The translations under genes were made by a program, and so were the position numbers. Positions 1 through 9,176 of a DNA stretch of 49,151 nucleotides are shown here, one piece after another. Origin of the DNA: Pseudoalteromonas sp. BSi20652 (GTDB lineage Bacteria > Pseudomonadota > Gammaproteobacteria > Enterobacterales > Alteromonadaceae); contig NZ_BADT01000001.1 of the NCBI RefSeq assembly GCF_000239855.1, forward strand, positions 1 to 49,151, written 5' to 3'. How positions within the stretch are numbered: the stretch's first letter is position 1; each line of letters starts with the position of its first letter. The notes beneath the pieces were generated by a model. It was not told the DNA's origin and did not search any database. It saw nothing but the letters and a program-made list of their open reading frames with translations.

Positions 1-93
1 TGCAGGCTAAGTAAGTTAATAATTGCAGATGATAGGGTCAAATTACAGTTCGAAAAACTTCGAGATAGTTTGATGTATGAAGTCAAGATTTGA
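1..93 (+). other. possible 3' end of a truncated reading frame
   Basis: An open frame runs in from the left edge and stops at TGA 91-93, giving about 30 residues ending in MYEVKI. The last codons lie in a repeat (71-97) that recurs inverted at 4133-4158, so the C-terminus may be made by a repeat end rather than a conserved gene end. No family is recognisable and most of the frame, if real, lies outside the window. Confidence 0.2.
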
Positions 94-176
94 CCCCAAG
101 CCTTTCCAAGCCTCCTTTCTTTGTGGAGTGAAGAACTAAATGGGTGACCCCTAAGCCCGACCAAGGTTTGACCCCT
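71..176. repeat. REP-like TTTGACCCC boxes
   Basis: The box TTTGACCCC occurs at 89-97 and 168-176, with a related GTGACCCC between them. The block 71-97 is a near-perfect inverted copy of 4133-4158, which lies just before the second RAYT relic. The complement GGGGTCAAA at 1739-1747 begins the first relic. Short repeats flanking RAYT remnants fit REP-type elements moved by RAYT transposases; that assignment is inferred. No gene is seen in the rest of 177-367, apart from the alternative starts of the next gene. Confidence 0.5.
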
Positions 177-367
177 AATCCCGACCGAACCCCAGCCTAC
201 TCAGGCCACGAACTAACTTTGCAGGTATGGCTATTTGTTGGCTTTATTTGCGAGGTGTATGTTTTATTTTTGTTTACAAACTATTACAATTTAGTTGCTA
301 AATAACCTATTGTTGCTCTATTTAAGTGGAGATAATGAAACAGAATAAACTTAATGGACTAATAAAA

Positions 368-1678
368 ATGAATAAATTTATACTTACCCCACTCGCTATT
401 GCACTTTCTTTAACACTCAGCGCATGTGGTGGCTCTTCATCAGATGGGAATTCTGCAAGCTCATCAAATGGCGGCAGCACTACTCAGCTTCAAACTATTG
501 CCTTGCAAACATTAACCCGTGAGTGCGGGGCTAATTCTGCGTACCAAACAGATGTTGTTTTTCATAATGACGATGGTGATGCTATAGGCTCTGTTAAAAC
601 CGACGCCCAAGGTAGTTTTTCAGGTGAATTACCTTCTGGTACAAAACATGTATCAGTATTAGGTGATGTGTTTGATGAAGAAGACGGTGGTTATAAGCAA
701 ATTTTCACTGAGCTTGATATTGAAAATAGAACTAATTTAGGCACATTTTATTTTAATGATTTTAGAGAGAATTGTGGATGTACAGAATATAGTGTTGATA
801 CAACAGCGCTAAGTGCGATTGCATCTGATTACACAATATACCAATCTCAAGGTGATGAGGTTTCAGGTTCTGTATACATTTGCCCAAGTGACAATAAGCT
901 ATATTTAACAGCGCTGTCTAGGTATTCAGTTGATGCAAAAGCAGCAGTTATTGATGTACCGGTAAACTCATCAGTTATTACGCTAACAGATGAAGACTTT
1001 ATTCACGACGGTGTTGAAGTTCCTGTTCAATTAGATTTTAATGCTGATTATTCTAGTACTAGGAGTTATATTGAAGCTGAAAATACTTATCAGTTTGTTC
1101 AATATAGTTTTTCAGCAATATCAGACACTCTTTTCATATTCCCCACAGTAACTGAGCACAATTTTTATGTGCAGCTTGATTTTATGTCCGACTCGATGAA
1201 CATAGATGGTGTTGAAGTTGATATCCAAAGTTATGCTCGAAGCGCAATAGAAACTGATGGTGATTATCAGCTGACAGAGCTTCCCACCGTTACTGAAGAT
1301 TTAGGGTTTAGTTTACTTCAATTTACTGAAAACAATGATGCAAGCTTTGACTTTAGCAATGTAGATAACCGGTTTGCTCGAACAACATGGGGTTATAGTT
1401 TTTTAGTTGATGATGCTGCAGAAAGCCGGTTTGATTGGACAATAAGAGGTGGCATAAGCGGTCAAATTCCTGATTTATCTTTTGGTAGTATTTTTCCTGA
1501 GCCTACCGATGAAGTTATTTTAGAAGAGCTAACGTTATTACTTTATGGCTATGCTGGTAATGCAACCGATGCTAACAGTTATGCACAATTATTAGATACG
1601 ATTTCTGAAGGCGGGCATTTAACTAAGCCTGAATTTAGTAATTACGTATATACATTCGTAGGTGCTGAGTTATATTAG
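368..1678 (+). CDS. putative lipoprotein of unknown function
   Basis: This 436-residue protein begins with a lipoprotein signal: a short basic start, a hydrophobic stretch and the lipobox LSAC, followed by a Gly/Ser-rich linker. That predicts an outer-membrane or periplasmic lipoprotein. ATG 368 puts the lipobox Cys at about residue 17-20, as usual. GTG 326 and ATG 335 are in frame but would give an unusually long n-region, although GGAG lies just before 335. An NCGC motif near residue 150 and other scattered Cys could form disulfides. The mature part is acidic, as exported marine proteins often are. I recognise no domain. A strong hairpin follows the stop, so it looks monocistronic. Confidence 0.75.
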   Translation: MNKFILTPLAIALSLTLSACGGSSSDGNSASSSNGGSTTQLQTIALQTLTRECGANSAYQTDVVFHNDDGDAIGSVKTDAQGSFSGELPSGTKHVSVLGDVFDEEDGGYKQIFTELDIENRTNLGTFYFNDFRENCGCTEYSVDTTALSAIASDYTIYQSQGDEVSGSVYICPSDNKLYLTALSRYSVDAKAAVIDVPVNSSVITLTDEDFIHDGVEVPVQLDFNADYSSTRSYIEAENTYQFVQYSFSAISDTLFIFPTVTEHNFYVQLDFMSDSMNIDGVEVDIQSYARSAIETDGDYQLTELPTVTEDLGFSLLQFTENNDASFDFSNVDNRFARTTWGYSFLVDDAAESRFDWTIRGGISGQIPDLSFGSIFPEPTDEVILEELTLLLYGYAGNATDANSYAQLLDTISEGGHLTKPEFSNYVYTFVGAELY

Positions 1679-1698
1679 TAGTCACGTTTGATTTTGTA

Positions 1699-1726
1699 GT
1701 ATAAGGCCACATTTTTGGCCTTATAC
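1699..1726 (+). terminator. hairpin terminator after the lipoprotein gene
   Basis: An 11-bp perfect stem, GTATAAGGCCA (1699-1709) with TGGCCTTATAC (1716-1726), encloses a 6-base loop 20 bases after the stop codon. The T tract is poor, so termination strength is uncertain. Confidence 0.6.
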
Positions 1727-1738
1727 ATTAAAATTAAA

Positions 1739-1914
1739 GGGGTCAAATTTTGCTTAATATATTAAGGGTCTAGATTCATGGTTTACTATTCATTGAGAGA
1801 ATAACTATGTCTAGACCGCTACGAATAGAATACCAAAATATCTTTTTAAGTGATGACGATTTTAAGCATTTTTTATACTGTATTTGTCCATCTACTTCGG
1901 CCTTTCTTCTTTAA
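1739..1914 (+). pseudogene. RAYT (REP-associated transposase) relic 1
   Basis: A leader starting with GGGGTCAAA is followed at 1807 by ATG and a 35-codon frame. It begins MSRPLRIEY, the typical opening of REP-associated tyrosine transposases (Y1_Tnp family). The frame stops at 1914, long before the HUH and tyrosine motifs, so no active enzyme can be made. The leader and first ~30 codons closely match relic 2 at 4133-4401, so both derive from the same element. Confidence 0.6.
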
Positions 1915-1929
1915 TGATTATTGAGTATG

Positions 1930-2739
1930 TTAGCCAACTATCGCTGGGTACCAACTTGCAAGCACTACACCAAATAAGCCGACTAAAAATACGATGGATA
2001 TCAACACCATTAAGCTTGCTGTGGTGATTGTAATGATTTTATTAGTTGTAGTTTCTGCATGCCTTACCAGCTCAGCAATAAGTAAAGGGATCACATAAGA
2101 GCAAATACTTACAGCTAGCACGGTTGGACCGGTAAATGTTGTAATATCAATCCCTAAAGTACCAAATGTTAAAAACCAGGCAAAAATTATCAGCCTAAAA
2201 AATAAAACGCCGTTTGCTGCAAGGTATAAACGTATTGCCCAAATTTTATGTTTAGTGATATTACGCTTTCTGGCCGCTTGTACAGCTAATATACTCGCTA
2301 AAAGAACCATGCAACCACCAAACATAATCAACGCATGCATCAAGGTGTTACCAACGGTTGCTCTGGCTATCATAAGATACATACCTGCTAAAGAGATGGT
2401 GCAAGCTAATATTACGAATACGCGGCCATTATAGCGGTGAAACTTAGCATACTTTGCTCTTATTGCGGGTATTAGCTGTAAGCTACCGCCAATTATCATC
2501 ACGATGGCGAGTAAAACATGCAGCGCGTACATTGAATTACCAGTGGGATCGCTGGCCACATAGGCGGTGTTATTTAGACGACTCCAGCCAGATATTCCCT
2601 TAGTGAGCCCCGTAAGCCCGTAACCCAAGGCGAGGTAAATAACAAAGCAGATTTGTGCCATCAACAGGCACGTTAACCACATTTTTTTACTCATCTCAAG
2701 TAGCTTATTGGGCGTTTTTTTTATTGTTTGCATTAACAT
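1930..2739 (-). CDS. DUF2306 family membrane protein
   Basis: A polytopic inner-membrane protein of about 269 residues with roughly seven hydrophobic segments. The central region, with YALHVLLAIVMIIGG, a KFHRYNGRVFV segment and a later KHKIWAIR segment, matches the DUF2306 family, whose conserved His residues sit next to membrane helices. Function is unknown. ATG 2739 is chosen because GGAAAAG lies 7 bases upstream; the TTG at 2751 that extends the frame has no such site, and ATG 2733 is an alternative. It is transcribed divergently from the membrane-linked AraC gene at 2967, the likely regulator. Confidence 0.75.
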   Translation of the reverse strand: MLMQTIKKTPNKLLEMSKKMWLTCLLMAQICFVIYLALGYGLTGLTKGISGWSRLNNTAYVASDPTGNSMYALHVLLAIVMIIGGSLQLIPAIRAKYAKFHRYNGRVFVILACTISLAGMYLMIARATVGNTLMHALIMFGGCMVLLASILAVQAARKRNITKHKIWAIRLYLAANGVLFFRLIIFAWFLTFGTLGIDITTFTGPTVLAVSICSYVIPLLIAELVRHAETTTNKIITITTASLMVLISIVFLVGLFGVVLASWYPAIVG

Positions 2740-2966
2740 GTGCTTTTCCAAAAAATCTTTTCAATAGCCCAAATATAAAGACTTTCATGGTGATTGCTTC
2801 TCAAATTCGAAATTTGAGTAACGATATATTGATATTTTTTTGCAATTAGCTATTGCGGTATAGACACATTCACTAACAAAGTTTTTTTGCCAACATGCAT
2901 GTTAATTTGTACCATGTAATTCAGGCCACGTTGTTGGTTAAAACATCATTTTAAGAGCACGCTATT

Positions 2967-4097
2967 ATGCAAAATTATTCCCCTTATTATCTTCTTCTTT
3001 TTGTTTGTATGGGGTTAATGTTTTTAAATGCGCTGAAAAAAGATAAGCAGCTGGTTCATTATTTATTTGCGATATTTTGTGGCTCCCTTTGTATGGTGGC
3101 AGCACAAAAGCTCAGTGCGCAAAGTATTGGCGCGTATCAATATCTAATCGGGTTGTTCACTTGCGCAACATGTAATGTTTCATGGCTGATTGCAAGAACG
3201 TTATTTCGTGAGTATTCGCCAATTTCCCGCAGGCATGTGGCTTTTGCTGCAACCATTGCCGGCTTGATCATGTTTAATCAAACATGGCACTACTTAGTGA
3301 GCCTTGATCCTCAGCCTTTACCTACCAGTGATATAATGTGGCGCTTAAAGCAAGGGGTGAATGAGGTCACCATATTGCTTTCATCAAGTATTCTTGCGCT
3401 TTCTTTTTGGGAGGCGTTTAGAGGTTATAGTAAAAAAACACAGTCACAAAAAATGCAATCAGCGATCTTTGGGAGCGCTTGGGTTTTAGCTGTGTTTAAT
3501 GCCAGCATTTTGCCAAAGTTAATATTTAGTGCGGCTGAAATTGAGCTTTACAATCCTATAATTATTACCTCATCTGCGCTTTTAATTGTATTAGCGATGC
3601 AAGCAGTCATCGCCCTTCAAGCAAGAGTGATAAATAACCAAGTACTTAAGCAAAAAGGTGATATTGGCACTATTAACAATGACACGAGTAATCTAAATGA
3701 AAACTGCAATCAAGATGTAGAGCCTGAATTGATAGTTGGCATTACAAAGCTTATCAATGAGCAGCAGCTTTACTTACAAGCCAACCTCAAAATTTCAGAT
3801 TTTGCACAAGCGCTAATAGTACCTGAGTACAAAGTTAGCCGAGCAATCCGCTATCACTATAAAGTAGCTAATTTTAATTTATTTATTAACCAATACCGCG
3901 TTAAGTATGCAAAAAAGTTATTAATAAACGATCAGGCCAAAGAGTGGAGTATTTTAAGCATAGCACTTGAGAGTGGTTTTTCTTCTCTTGCGACTTTTAA
4001 CCGCGTGTTTAAAAGTATTGTGGGTGACATTCCTAATGAATATCGAAAACAAAACGGTGACTACTATAATGAAGGTATACGGGAGCTTGTTGATTAG
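2967..4097 (+). CDS. membrane-anchored AraC-family transcriptional regulator
   Basis: The 376-residue product has an N-terminal half of about seven hydrophobic helices (residues 1-220), a polar linker, and a C-terminal AraC-type double helix-turn-helix (about 265-365) containing SGFSSLATFNRVFKSIVG and PNEYRKQ. The architecture predicts an inner-membrane sensor that binds DNA directly. It diverges from the DUF2306 gene across about 230 bp, suggesting it controls that gene and itself; this is inference. A shorter, broken copy of the same HTH lies at 11297-11506. The two share runs such as the RVKY and SSLATFNRVFK codons, so they are paralogues. Confidence 0.8.
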   Translation: MQNYSPYYLLLFVCMGLMFLNALKKDKQLVHYLFAIFCGSLCMVAAQKLSAQSIGAYQYLIGLFTCATCNVSWLIARTLFREYSPISRRHVAFAATIAGLIMFNQTWHYLVSLDPQPLPTSDIMWRLKQGVNEVTILLSSSILALSFWEAFRGYSKKTQSQKMQSAIFGSAWVLAVFNASILPKLIFSAAEIELYNPIIITSSALLIVLAMQAVIALQARVINNQVLKQKGDIGTINNDTSNLNENCNQDVEPELIVGITKLINEQQLYLQANLKISDFAQALIVPEYKVSRAIRYHYKVANFNLFINQYRVKYAKKLLINDQAKEWSILSIALESGFSSLATFNRVFKSIVGDIPNEYRKQNGDYYNEGIRELVD

Positions 4098-4132
4098 CCA
4101 GCTACGTTTAGTTATCTGTAAATAAAACCAAA

Positions 4133-4401
4133 GGGGTCAACCTTAACTTCATACATCAATGGTCTAGATTTATAGTTTACTATTCATTGATAGAATAATT
4201 ATGTCTAGAGCGCTATGAATAGAATACGAAAATACCTTTTTGAATGATGACGATTTTAAGCATTTTTTATGCTGCATTGAGCAAGCAAGCCTTCGTTTTA
4301 ATATTGAAGTGCATTCGTATTGCTCAATGATCAATTACTATCACCTGCTGATAAAAAACCAAGACGAATTTGACCTCTATGGGTTCTACTTTCGGTTCTA
4401 A
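4133..4401 (+). pseudogene. RAYT transposase relic 2
   Basis: The 4133-4158 repeat and a leader shared with relic 1 precede ATG 4201. The frame reads MSRAL, an in-frame TGA at 4216-4218 where relic 1 has an Arg codon, then IEYEN and on to YCSMINYYHLLIK. This corresponds to the RAYT segment with the YCLM-NHYHLLI motif, although the usual first His of HYH is Tyr here. It stops at 4401 without the catalytic C-terminal half. A degenerate copy that could only be moved in trans. Confidence 0.65.
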
Positions 4402-4410
4402 TAAAAATGA

Positions 4411-4438
4411 AAAGCCGTTGCAGCAATGCAACGGCTTT
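4411..4438. terminator. strong bidirectional hairpin terminator
   Basis: A 12-bp stem, AAAGCCGTTGCA with TGCAACGGCTTT, encloses loop GCAA and is followed by T residues on the plus strand and preceded by A residues. It can end transcription from both sides, including the minus-strand gene ending at 4506. Confidence 0.8.
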
Positions 4439-4505
4439 TTATTATGGTTTTCTATATTTTCGGCGACGAGAGCATAAGCCAAAATCTCTTTTTAAAACCG
4501 TCGCT

Positions 4506-4814
4506 TTAATCATCTGGCCCCTTTAAAGTAAACACTAAATGCTTGCGCATATCTTTTAAAATCACGCCTTTTTTGAGCATTGCGCCGCTTAAGCGCTTTT
4601 GCCACTTTAATAAATCAGGCTCTGCGGCCGCTAAGGCTTGCTCGTTTTCAAACTGAAAACATAGCAATAAAGAACTTGGAAATAAGTGATATTGCACATC
4701 AAACCAGCATTGCAACATACCAGGGAGCTCAGCGCGGCCTTGCTCTTCTAATTTTTCAGCTGTATTAAGTACAAGCGCTTGCTGTTTTATTTGCACTGCA
4801 GAAAGTTTTTTCAT
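4506..4814 (-). CDS. conserved hypothetical protein, 102 aa
   Basis: A small, soluble-looking protein with a basic N-terminus and a Leu/Phe-rich core around residues 40-60. It has no signal peptide and no convincing membrane helix. I do not recognise the family. The ATG at 4814 is the only good start. It lies between the terminator at 4411-4438 and a dispersed repeat at 4892-4930, so it is probably transcribed alone. Confidence 0.55.
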   Translation of the reverse strand: MKKLSAVQIKQQALVLNTAEKLEEQGRAELPGMLQCWFDVQYHLFPSSLLLCFQFENEQALAAAEPDLLKWQKRLSGAMLKKGVILKDMRKHLVFTLKGPDD

Positions 4815-4891
4815 TAATAAAATCCAAGTTAGCGGCTAAAAAATGCAGCCGGAATGCGGGCATTATACGCAAGCTTGTAGGCAGGCAACAA

Positions 4892-4930
4892 CCGTAGGTT
4901 GGATGATAGGCGTAGCCATGCCATCCGACA
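4892..4930. repeat. imperfect palindromic dispersed repeat
   Basis: Arms GTTGGATG and CATCCGAC are separated by GATAGGCGTAGCCATG-like sequence. This resembles the GTAGGTTGGATGGCGTAGCC-type intergenic repeats common in many gammaproteobacteria. It sits upstream of the 102-aa gene and downstream of the HTH gene. Its role is unknown. Confidence 0.45.
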
Positions 4931-4971
4931 TTTAATAAAAATAAGCCACTTAGTTTAATGGCTCAAAATAT

Positions 4972-5187
4972 TTACTCTGTTTCTGAATCTACAAATCGTA
5001 AAATGTCGCCCGGTTGGCAGTTTAAATGTTTACAAATGGCATTTAAGGTTGTGAATCGAACGGCTTTTGCACGGCCAGATTTGAGTACCGATAGGTTTTG
5101 TGCCGTAATACCTATAGCCTCAGCAAGTTCATTCGATTTCATTTTGCGTTTAGCGAGCATAACGTCTAAATCAATAATAATAGGCAT
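4972..5187 (-). CDS. XRE/YozG-type helix-turn-helix regulator
   Basis: A 71-residue protein consisting almost entirely of a Cro/XRE helix-turn-helix (HTH_26, YozG-like). The motif ELAEAIGITAQNLSVLKSGR is followed by a helix and GDILRF near the end. The start is ATG 5187, whose A is the last base of the upstream TAA (TAATG), implying translational coupling. Longer upstream frames overlap the DUF2975 gene and are not needed. The DUF2975-plus-small-HTH pair recurs in many bacteria; the regulator probably controls its own operon. That role is inferred. Confidence 0.8.
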   Translation of the reverse strand: MPIIIDLDVMLAKRKMKSNELAEAIGITAQNLSVLKSGRAKAVRFTTLNAICKHLNCQPGDILRFVDSETE

Positions 5188-5744
5188 TAAATAACTAATT
5201 CTTGATCTTGTTGTAACTGGCAAGCTTGCTTCATAATCCATCCAATAACATAAATAATTAACCCAATTATTAATCCTATTATATCTGTATCATTAATTGA
5301 AACTATTCGCTTAAGTTCAGTGCTGTCAATAATATTAATAATACTCAAAATTAAAGCTGGATATAAGGCAACAATAAAAAACTGTAAAATTAAAACACCG
5401 CCTAGCCATGAAAAGCACTGACTGTTTTTTTTGCTAAAAATACTCCCTTGTCGGTATAAGTTAAATAAGCGTATTAAAATGATATTAATTAAGAGTAATA
5501 GCACAACCTGCATAAGTCCTAACCATTTAACTGGGCTGTAATTATTATCAGTAAGTTGCGTTGCGGCTTGTTGCCAAGAACCGCTCACTTCTAGGCCAAT
5601 CGACATTTGTGCACCGCTAGCATTACTATAATTTAATAGCTCAGTATCATTAGCTAATGACATAGCAATGCTGATCAAGGTTGTTAATAAACCAATTACA
5701 AGCAAAGCTAATATAAAATTACTCATATAGGTGATTTTTTTCAT
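5187..5744 (-). CDS. DUF2975 family membrane protein
   Basis: A 185-residue inner-membrane protein with about four hydrophobic helices: near residues 8-30, around 85-105, at 115-140 and about 150-175. The segment LFNLYRQGSIFSKKN between the second and third helices is characteristic of DUF2975. The stop codon overlaps the start of the HTH gene by one base, making a two-gene operon. The molecular function is unknown; in such pairs the membrane protein may sense a signal or modulate the regulator, but nothing here proves it. Confidence 0.75.
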   Translation of the reverse strand: MKKITYMSNFILALLVIGLLTTLISIAMSLANDTELLNYSNASGAQMSIGLEVSGSWQQAATQLTDNNYSPVKWLGLMQVVLLLLINIILIRLFNLYRQGSIFSKKNSQCFSWLGGVLILQFFIVALYPALILSIINIIDSTELKRIVSINDTDIIGLIIGLIIYVIGWIMKQACQLQQDQELVI

Positions 5745-5769
5745 TGAGGTACATTATTTTTAGTTATTT

Positions 5770-6600
5770 TAGATAATAGTACAGCATATTTTGACTTTAA
5801 TTCAGTGCCTTTTAATGCATTACTGTGATGCTTGCCTTTAGCTATATATAATTGTTTTGTTTAGATATAGAGTGCTTATAAAGCTGCTTAGCTAACGAGC
5901 TTGGCGTTTGATCGTCATTTTCACCTGTCACTATTAATAGTGGTGAATAGTATTGCTTAACCATGGCTAAGTTATCTATTGTTTCTAGTTCTTTTGAGTA
6001 ATTGATATTGATAAATGGTTTTGCGTACCAAGGAATACGAGCATCTATCATGTGTTTTACATTTGTAACACTTCCCTCTAAAACTAAACCATCTATAGCT
6101 CGTTGTGTTGCTACATAACCTGCGATCATGCTACCTAATGAGTGACCATGTAAAATGATGGGGAGGTTATTTGGTGTATTTAATTGTTTAGCAAAGTCAT
6201 AAATGCTTAGTGCATCATGTTTCATATTATCAATATTAGGTTCACCTTCATTTTGACCATATCCCCGATGGTCAAACATTAAAATGTTAACTTGTAAGCT
6301 AAGTAACGCAGTAACAGGTTCTGCGCTATACCTACGTATAGTAAATTCATTCCCACCAAAATAAATTACAGTGGCTTTGGCGTTCTCAATACTAATATAC
6401 GCGCCATGTAGCAATTGGCCGTCATCAGTTTTTATATCAACAGGGGTTATTTTTACTGAATCGTTAATTGTAGAGAGTGCTTTTAGCTCAATGTTTTTAT
6501 TAGGTTTAATGAAGTGAGACTCTTTAACATCGATAGTTGTGCAGGCTGTTTGACTAAGAGTTAACATTATTAAAAGTGCACAAAGTAATAGCTGTTTCAT
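5770..6600 (-). pseudogene. alpha/beta-hydrolase lipoprotein, C-terminus lost by TA-tract frameshift
   Basis: The intact frame (6600-5842) has a lipoprotein signal with lipobox QTAC, an HGHSLGSM nucleophile elbow and an acid motif GENDDQTP. This matches serine hydrolases of the YfhR/BEM46 type. It stops at 5842 before the catalytic His expected near the end. The stop lies next to (TA)4 at 5843-5850. Removing one TA unit gives a continuation with YIAKGKHHSNALKG that ends at 5770 and contains candidate His residues. So a two-base expansion probably inactivated the gene, or the tract is variable or misread. ATG 6600 is chosen because the signal peptide starts there. Confidence 0.7.
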
Positions 6601-6792
6601 ATTTAAATCCATTAAATTAAAACATAAAGATGCCACTTTTGATATTGAAAAACAACATTTAATTATCGAATTTCGATAATTAAATGTTGTGGTTAATCGC
6701 TTTATTTAGCAATAATTCTATACAAGCATGATGTAAACTCAGAACTAAAGTGGTCCCTTTAACTATTAGCAGTACCACTACAACTTTAAACG

Positions 6793-8781
6793 TTACTGAA
6801 ACTTAAAGTTTTTCATTGTATGTTTTAACGTTGTGGTATTAAGCCTCATTTCTTCAAATATTTCTTCCTGTTTTTTTGCAGCCTCAACTTCATGATTTGC
6901 GTATTCAAATACGCTCGCTGCATCTACTGCTATATTTGAAGCAACTGCTGATTGCTCTTCAGCAGCAGATGAAACATTCATGGCTAAATTTTCTAGCACT
7001 TTACTTTGCGCATGGACTTGCTCTGATACAGCCCTTGCTTGCTCAAATCGTTCTAGGGTAGCTTTGGATAATTTAGAACTGGTCACAATTGAGCTAACCA
7101 CTTGCTCACTAATCGACTGTAGCTCACCAAGTAGACTCGAAATTTTCTCAGATGATTCTTTACTATTGCCTGCAAGGCTTCTTACTTCATCTGCTACAAC
7201 GGCAAAGCCTCGGCCGTGCTCACCGGCTCTTGCAGCTTCAATGGCAGCGTTTAGTGCAAGTAAGTTGGTTTGTTCTGCAATGTTACTGATTGAGTCTAAA
7301 ATGGAAGATATGCTAGCAACTTGCTGATCCATTTTGCTTACCACGTCTTCTACACCCGACATGCTCGCTGCAAGTTCACTAATTGAGATTTGACTGAGCT
7401 TATTATCTTCAATTAACAGACTGGCCTGCTTATTTAGCTCATCACTAGAGCTAAGTGTTGTAGAAGCCGAACCTGCTATTTCGCGACTCGTTGCAGCCAT
7501 TTCTTCTATGGCGGTAGCAATATTGCTAGCCATAGCCAGAGTTTTATTTGAATCATCTAGCACTGTTTTTGTTGCATGGCTCATGTCGTCACTTAGTTTT
7601 GAGCCTGAATTTATTGAATGATCTAGCCCCAACAGCAGATCTTTAAAGGCGTAAATTGTATTGTGAATTGCGTTTGATATTTCGCCAAGTTCATCTTTAC
7701 TTTCTAGCCTTATATCTATTGTTAAGTCGCCTTTTTCGGCTTTGAGCAATAAGGACGTTAATAGACTTAATTCTTTTTTAAGTGTGGTTAATAAGTAAAA
7801 GTTGAGGTATGTAATAGTTACCAGCGTAACTAAAAAGTATATTATGATCGCAGTCAACGTCATATCAGCAGCTTCTTTTAATTCAAAGCCATCTTTATTA
7901 ACAGTATCCCATTGGTTATCTAATAACTTTTTAACTTGCGTTATTTGCTGTGTCGCGATAGGAAACCATACCGAGGCTGTTGGTAAAGCGGTGAAATCGG
8001 GTGAGTCTTTGCTAAGTAATGTGTTAGTTATTGCATTAATTTTGCGTGAGTCTGCACTTTGCAAAACACTATTAAAATCCGCTAATTGCTTACCCTGTAA
8101 GTTAGATGTTAAATACAGATTAAGTAAATCTATTTCTGAATTGTATAAAGCAATATTTTGCTGTGTAGACAGAGTTAACTGCTTTTTGGCCAAAGAGCCA
8201 TTTATTTTTCCACGGTTTTGCCCTAAAAGCTCTTTATAGCGAGCAAGTAAAAAGGCGTTGCTAAGATCTTTAGACAATTCAGGGTGTGTAATTTGGCTGC
8301 TAAGGTTTTCCGCCACATCAAGCGCCATTTTATTAAGCTTACTATAAAATTTAAACGCATCTGGCGCAGCGTTGTTATCAACTTGTTTACGTAAAGCCGC
8401 TTTACCAGCGTCGTGATTGTAAAGAATGCTTAGGTTTTTAGATATCTTTGTCGAGTTTTCGTTTAATTGAGCACTTATAGTTTTTAAGTGTTGTATGGAA
8501 GCATCTGCTTTTTCGCGTTGTGCTAATACTTTGTTTTTTGCTGCATCTGTACCATTCCCTAAAAAACCTGCAGTTAGGCCGCGCTCAACAGCATGATTAT
8601 GTGCGACCTTTTCTAATGCGTCTAGTAAACGAATTAGCGATATATCTTGTTGTAGAGTTTGCGACTCTTGCCATTTATTCGCGATGTTTTGTATTAATAG
8701 TATAAAAATAAAAACCATTAATATTATCGACGTGAGCAACGAGAGTTGAATGATGGATAGTCGTCCAAGTAAGCGATTCAT
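6793..8781 (-). CDS. methyl-accepting chemotaxis protein with NIT sensor domain
   Basis: A 662-residue transmembrane chemoreceptor. A first membrane helix (about 10-32) is followed by a periplasmic all-helical region (about 45-295) with the NIT-domain opening [21 protein letters not shown] second helix (about 308-328) leads to a HAMP region (about 330-385) and a signalling domain whose hairpin tip, near 505-540, contains [22 protein letters not shown] domains have been linked to nitrate/nitrite sensing, though ligands vary. A good ribosome site (AGGA) precedes ATG 8781. No chemotaxis kinase genes lie nearby, so it is an orphan receptor, as is usual in marine gammaproteobacteria. Confidence 0.92.
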   Translation of the reverse strand: MNRLLGRLSIIQLSLLTSIILMVFIFILLIQNIANKWQESQTLQQDISLIRLLDALEKVAHNHAVERGLTAGFLGNGTDAAKNKVLAQREKADASIQHLKTISAQLNENSTKISKNLSILYNHDAGKAALRKQVDNNAAPDAFKFYSKLNKMALDVAENLSSQITHPELSKDLSNAFLLARYKELLGQNRGKINGSLAKKQLTLSTQQNIALYNSEIDLLNLYLTSNLQGKQLADFNSVLQSADSRKINAITNTLLSKDSPDFTALPTASVWFPIATQQITQVKKLLDNQWDTVNKDGFELKEAADMTLTAIIIYFLVTLVTITYLNFYLLTTLKKELSLLTSLLLKAEKGDLTIDIRLESKDELGEISNAIHNTIYAFKDLLLGLDHSINSGSKLSDDMSHATKTVLDDSNKTLAMASNIATAIEEMAATSREIAGSASTTLSSSDELNKQASLLIEDNKLSQISISELAASMSGVEDVVSKMDQQVASISSILDSISNIAEQTNLLALNAAIEAARAGEHGRGFAVVADEVRSLAGNSKESSEKISSLLGELQSISEQVVSSIVTSSKLSKATLERFEQARAVSEQVHAQSKVLENLAMNVSSAAEEQSAVASNIAVDAASVFEYANHEVEAAKKQEEIFEEMRLNTTTLKHTMKNFKFQ

Positions 8782-9176
8782 AAGTACAGTCCTATTTTGT
8801 ATTTACCTACGTGTTTTCGATTAAGTAATTGTTTAACTGATAAAATAGCCATTAACGATGTAATCAATGAAGCTTAGTGTAATTTTTGATAAATTCACTC
8901 TAATTAAATGATTAATTAAGATAACCAAAATAGGAACTCGGTTATGGTTTACTTATAAATGATAAATAAAAAGCGAGTTAATCTGCAGGCTCGCACTTCA
9001 CCTCTGCTCACTTTACTACTGTGCGGGGGCGTGGTTAACTGCTCAATTCTGTCGGTTTTTATTTGTTCGCTGGTGACGCAATAGTTTTAAAGGCTCGTAT
9101 ATGTGGGTTTTTAATCAATATGAACAAAAATAGCGCTGGCTATTAATTTTATGTGAGATTTTAAAAGGATACTTTT
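8782..9176. other. intergenic region between divergent genes
   Basis: About 395 bp separate the chemoreceptor gene from the esterase/kynU operon, so promoters of both must lie here. I find a weak hairpin (CGCAC at 8992-8996 with GTGCG at 9021-9025) but no riboswitch, RNA gene or clear operator. AAGGA at 9165-9169 is the ribosome site for the GTG start at 9177. Confidence 0.4.

Noticed and set aside
2655-2849. Plus-strand frame of 64 codons over the DUF2306 start
   Set aside because: It runs antisense to a conserved gene and has no ribosome site or family features.
4201-4401. Small gene with a recoded TGA codon
   Set aside because: The in-frame TGA replaces an Arg codon in a truncated RAYT relic; no selenocysteine context or full gene exists.
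8782-9176. Riboswitch upstream of the kynurenine operon
   Set aside because: Only a five-base-pair stem with a long loop is visible; no known riboswitch consensus fits.
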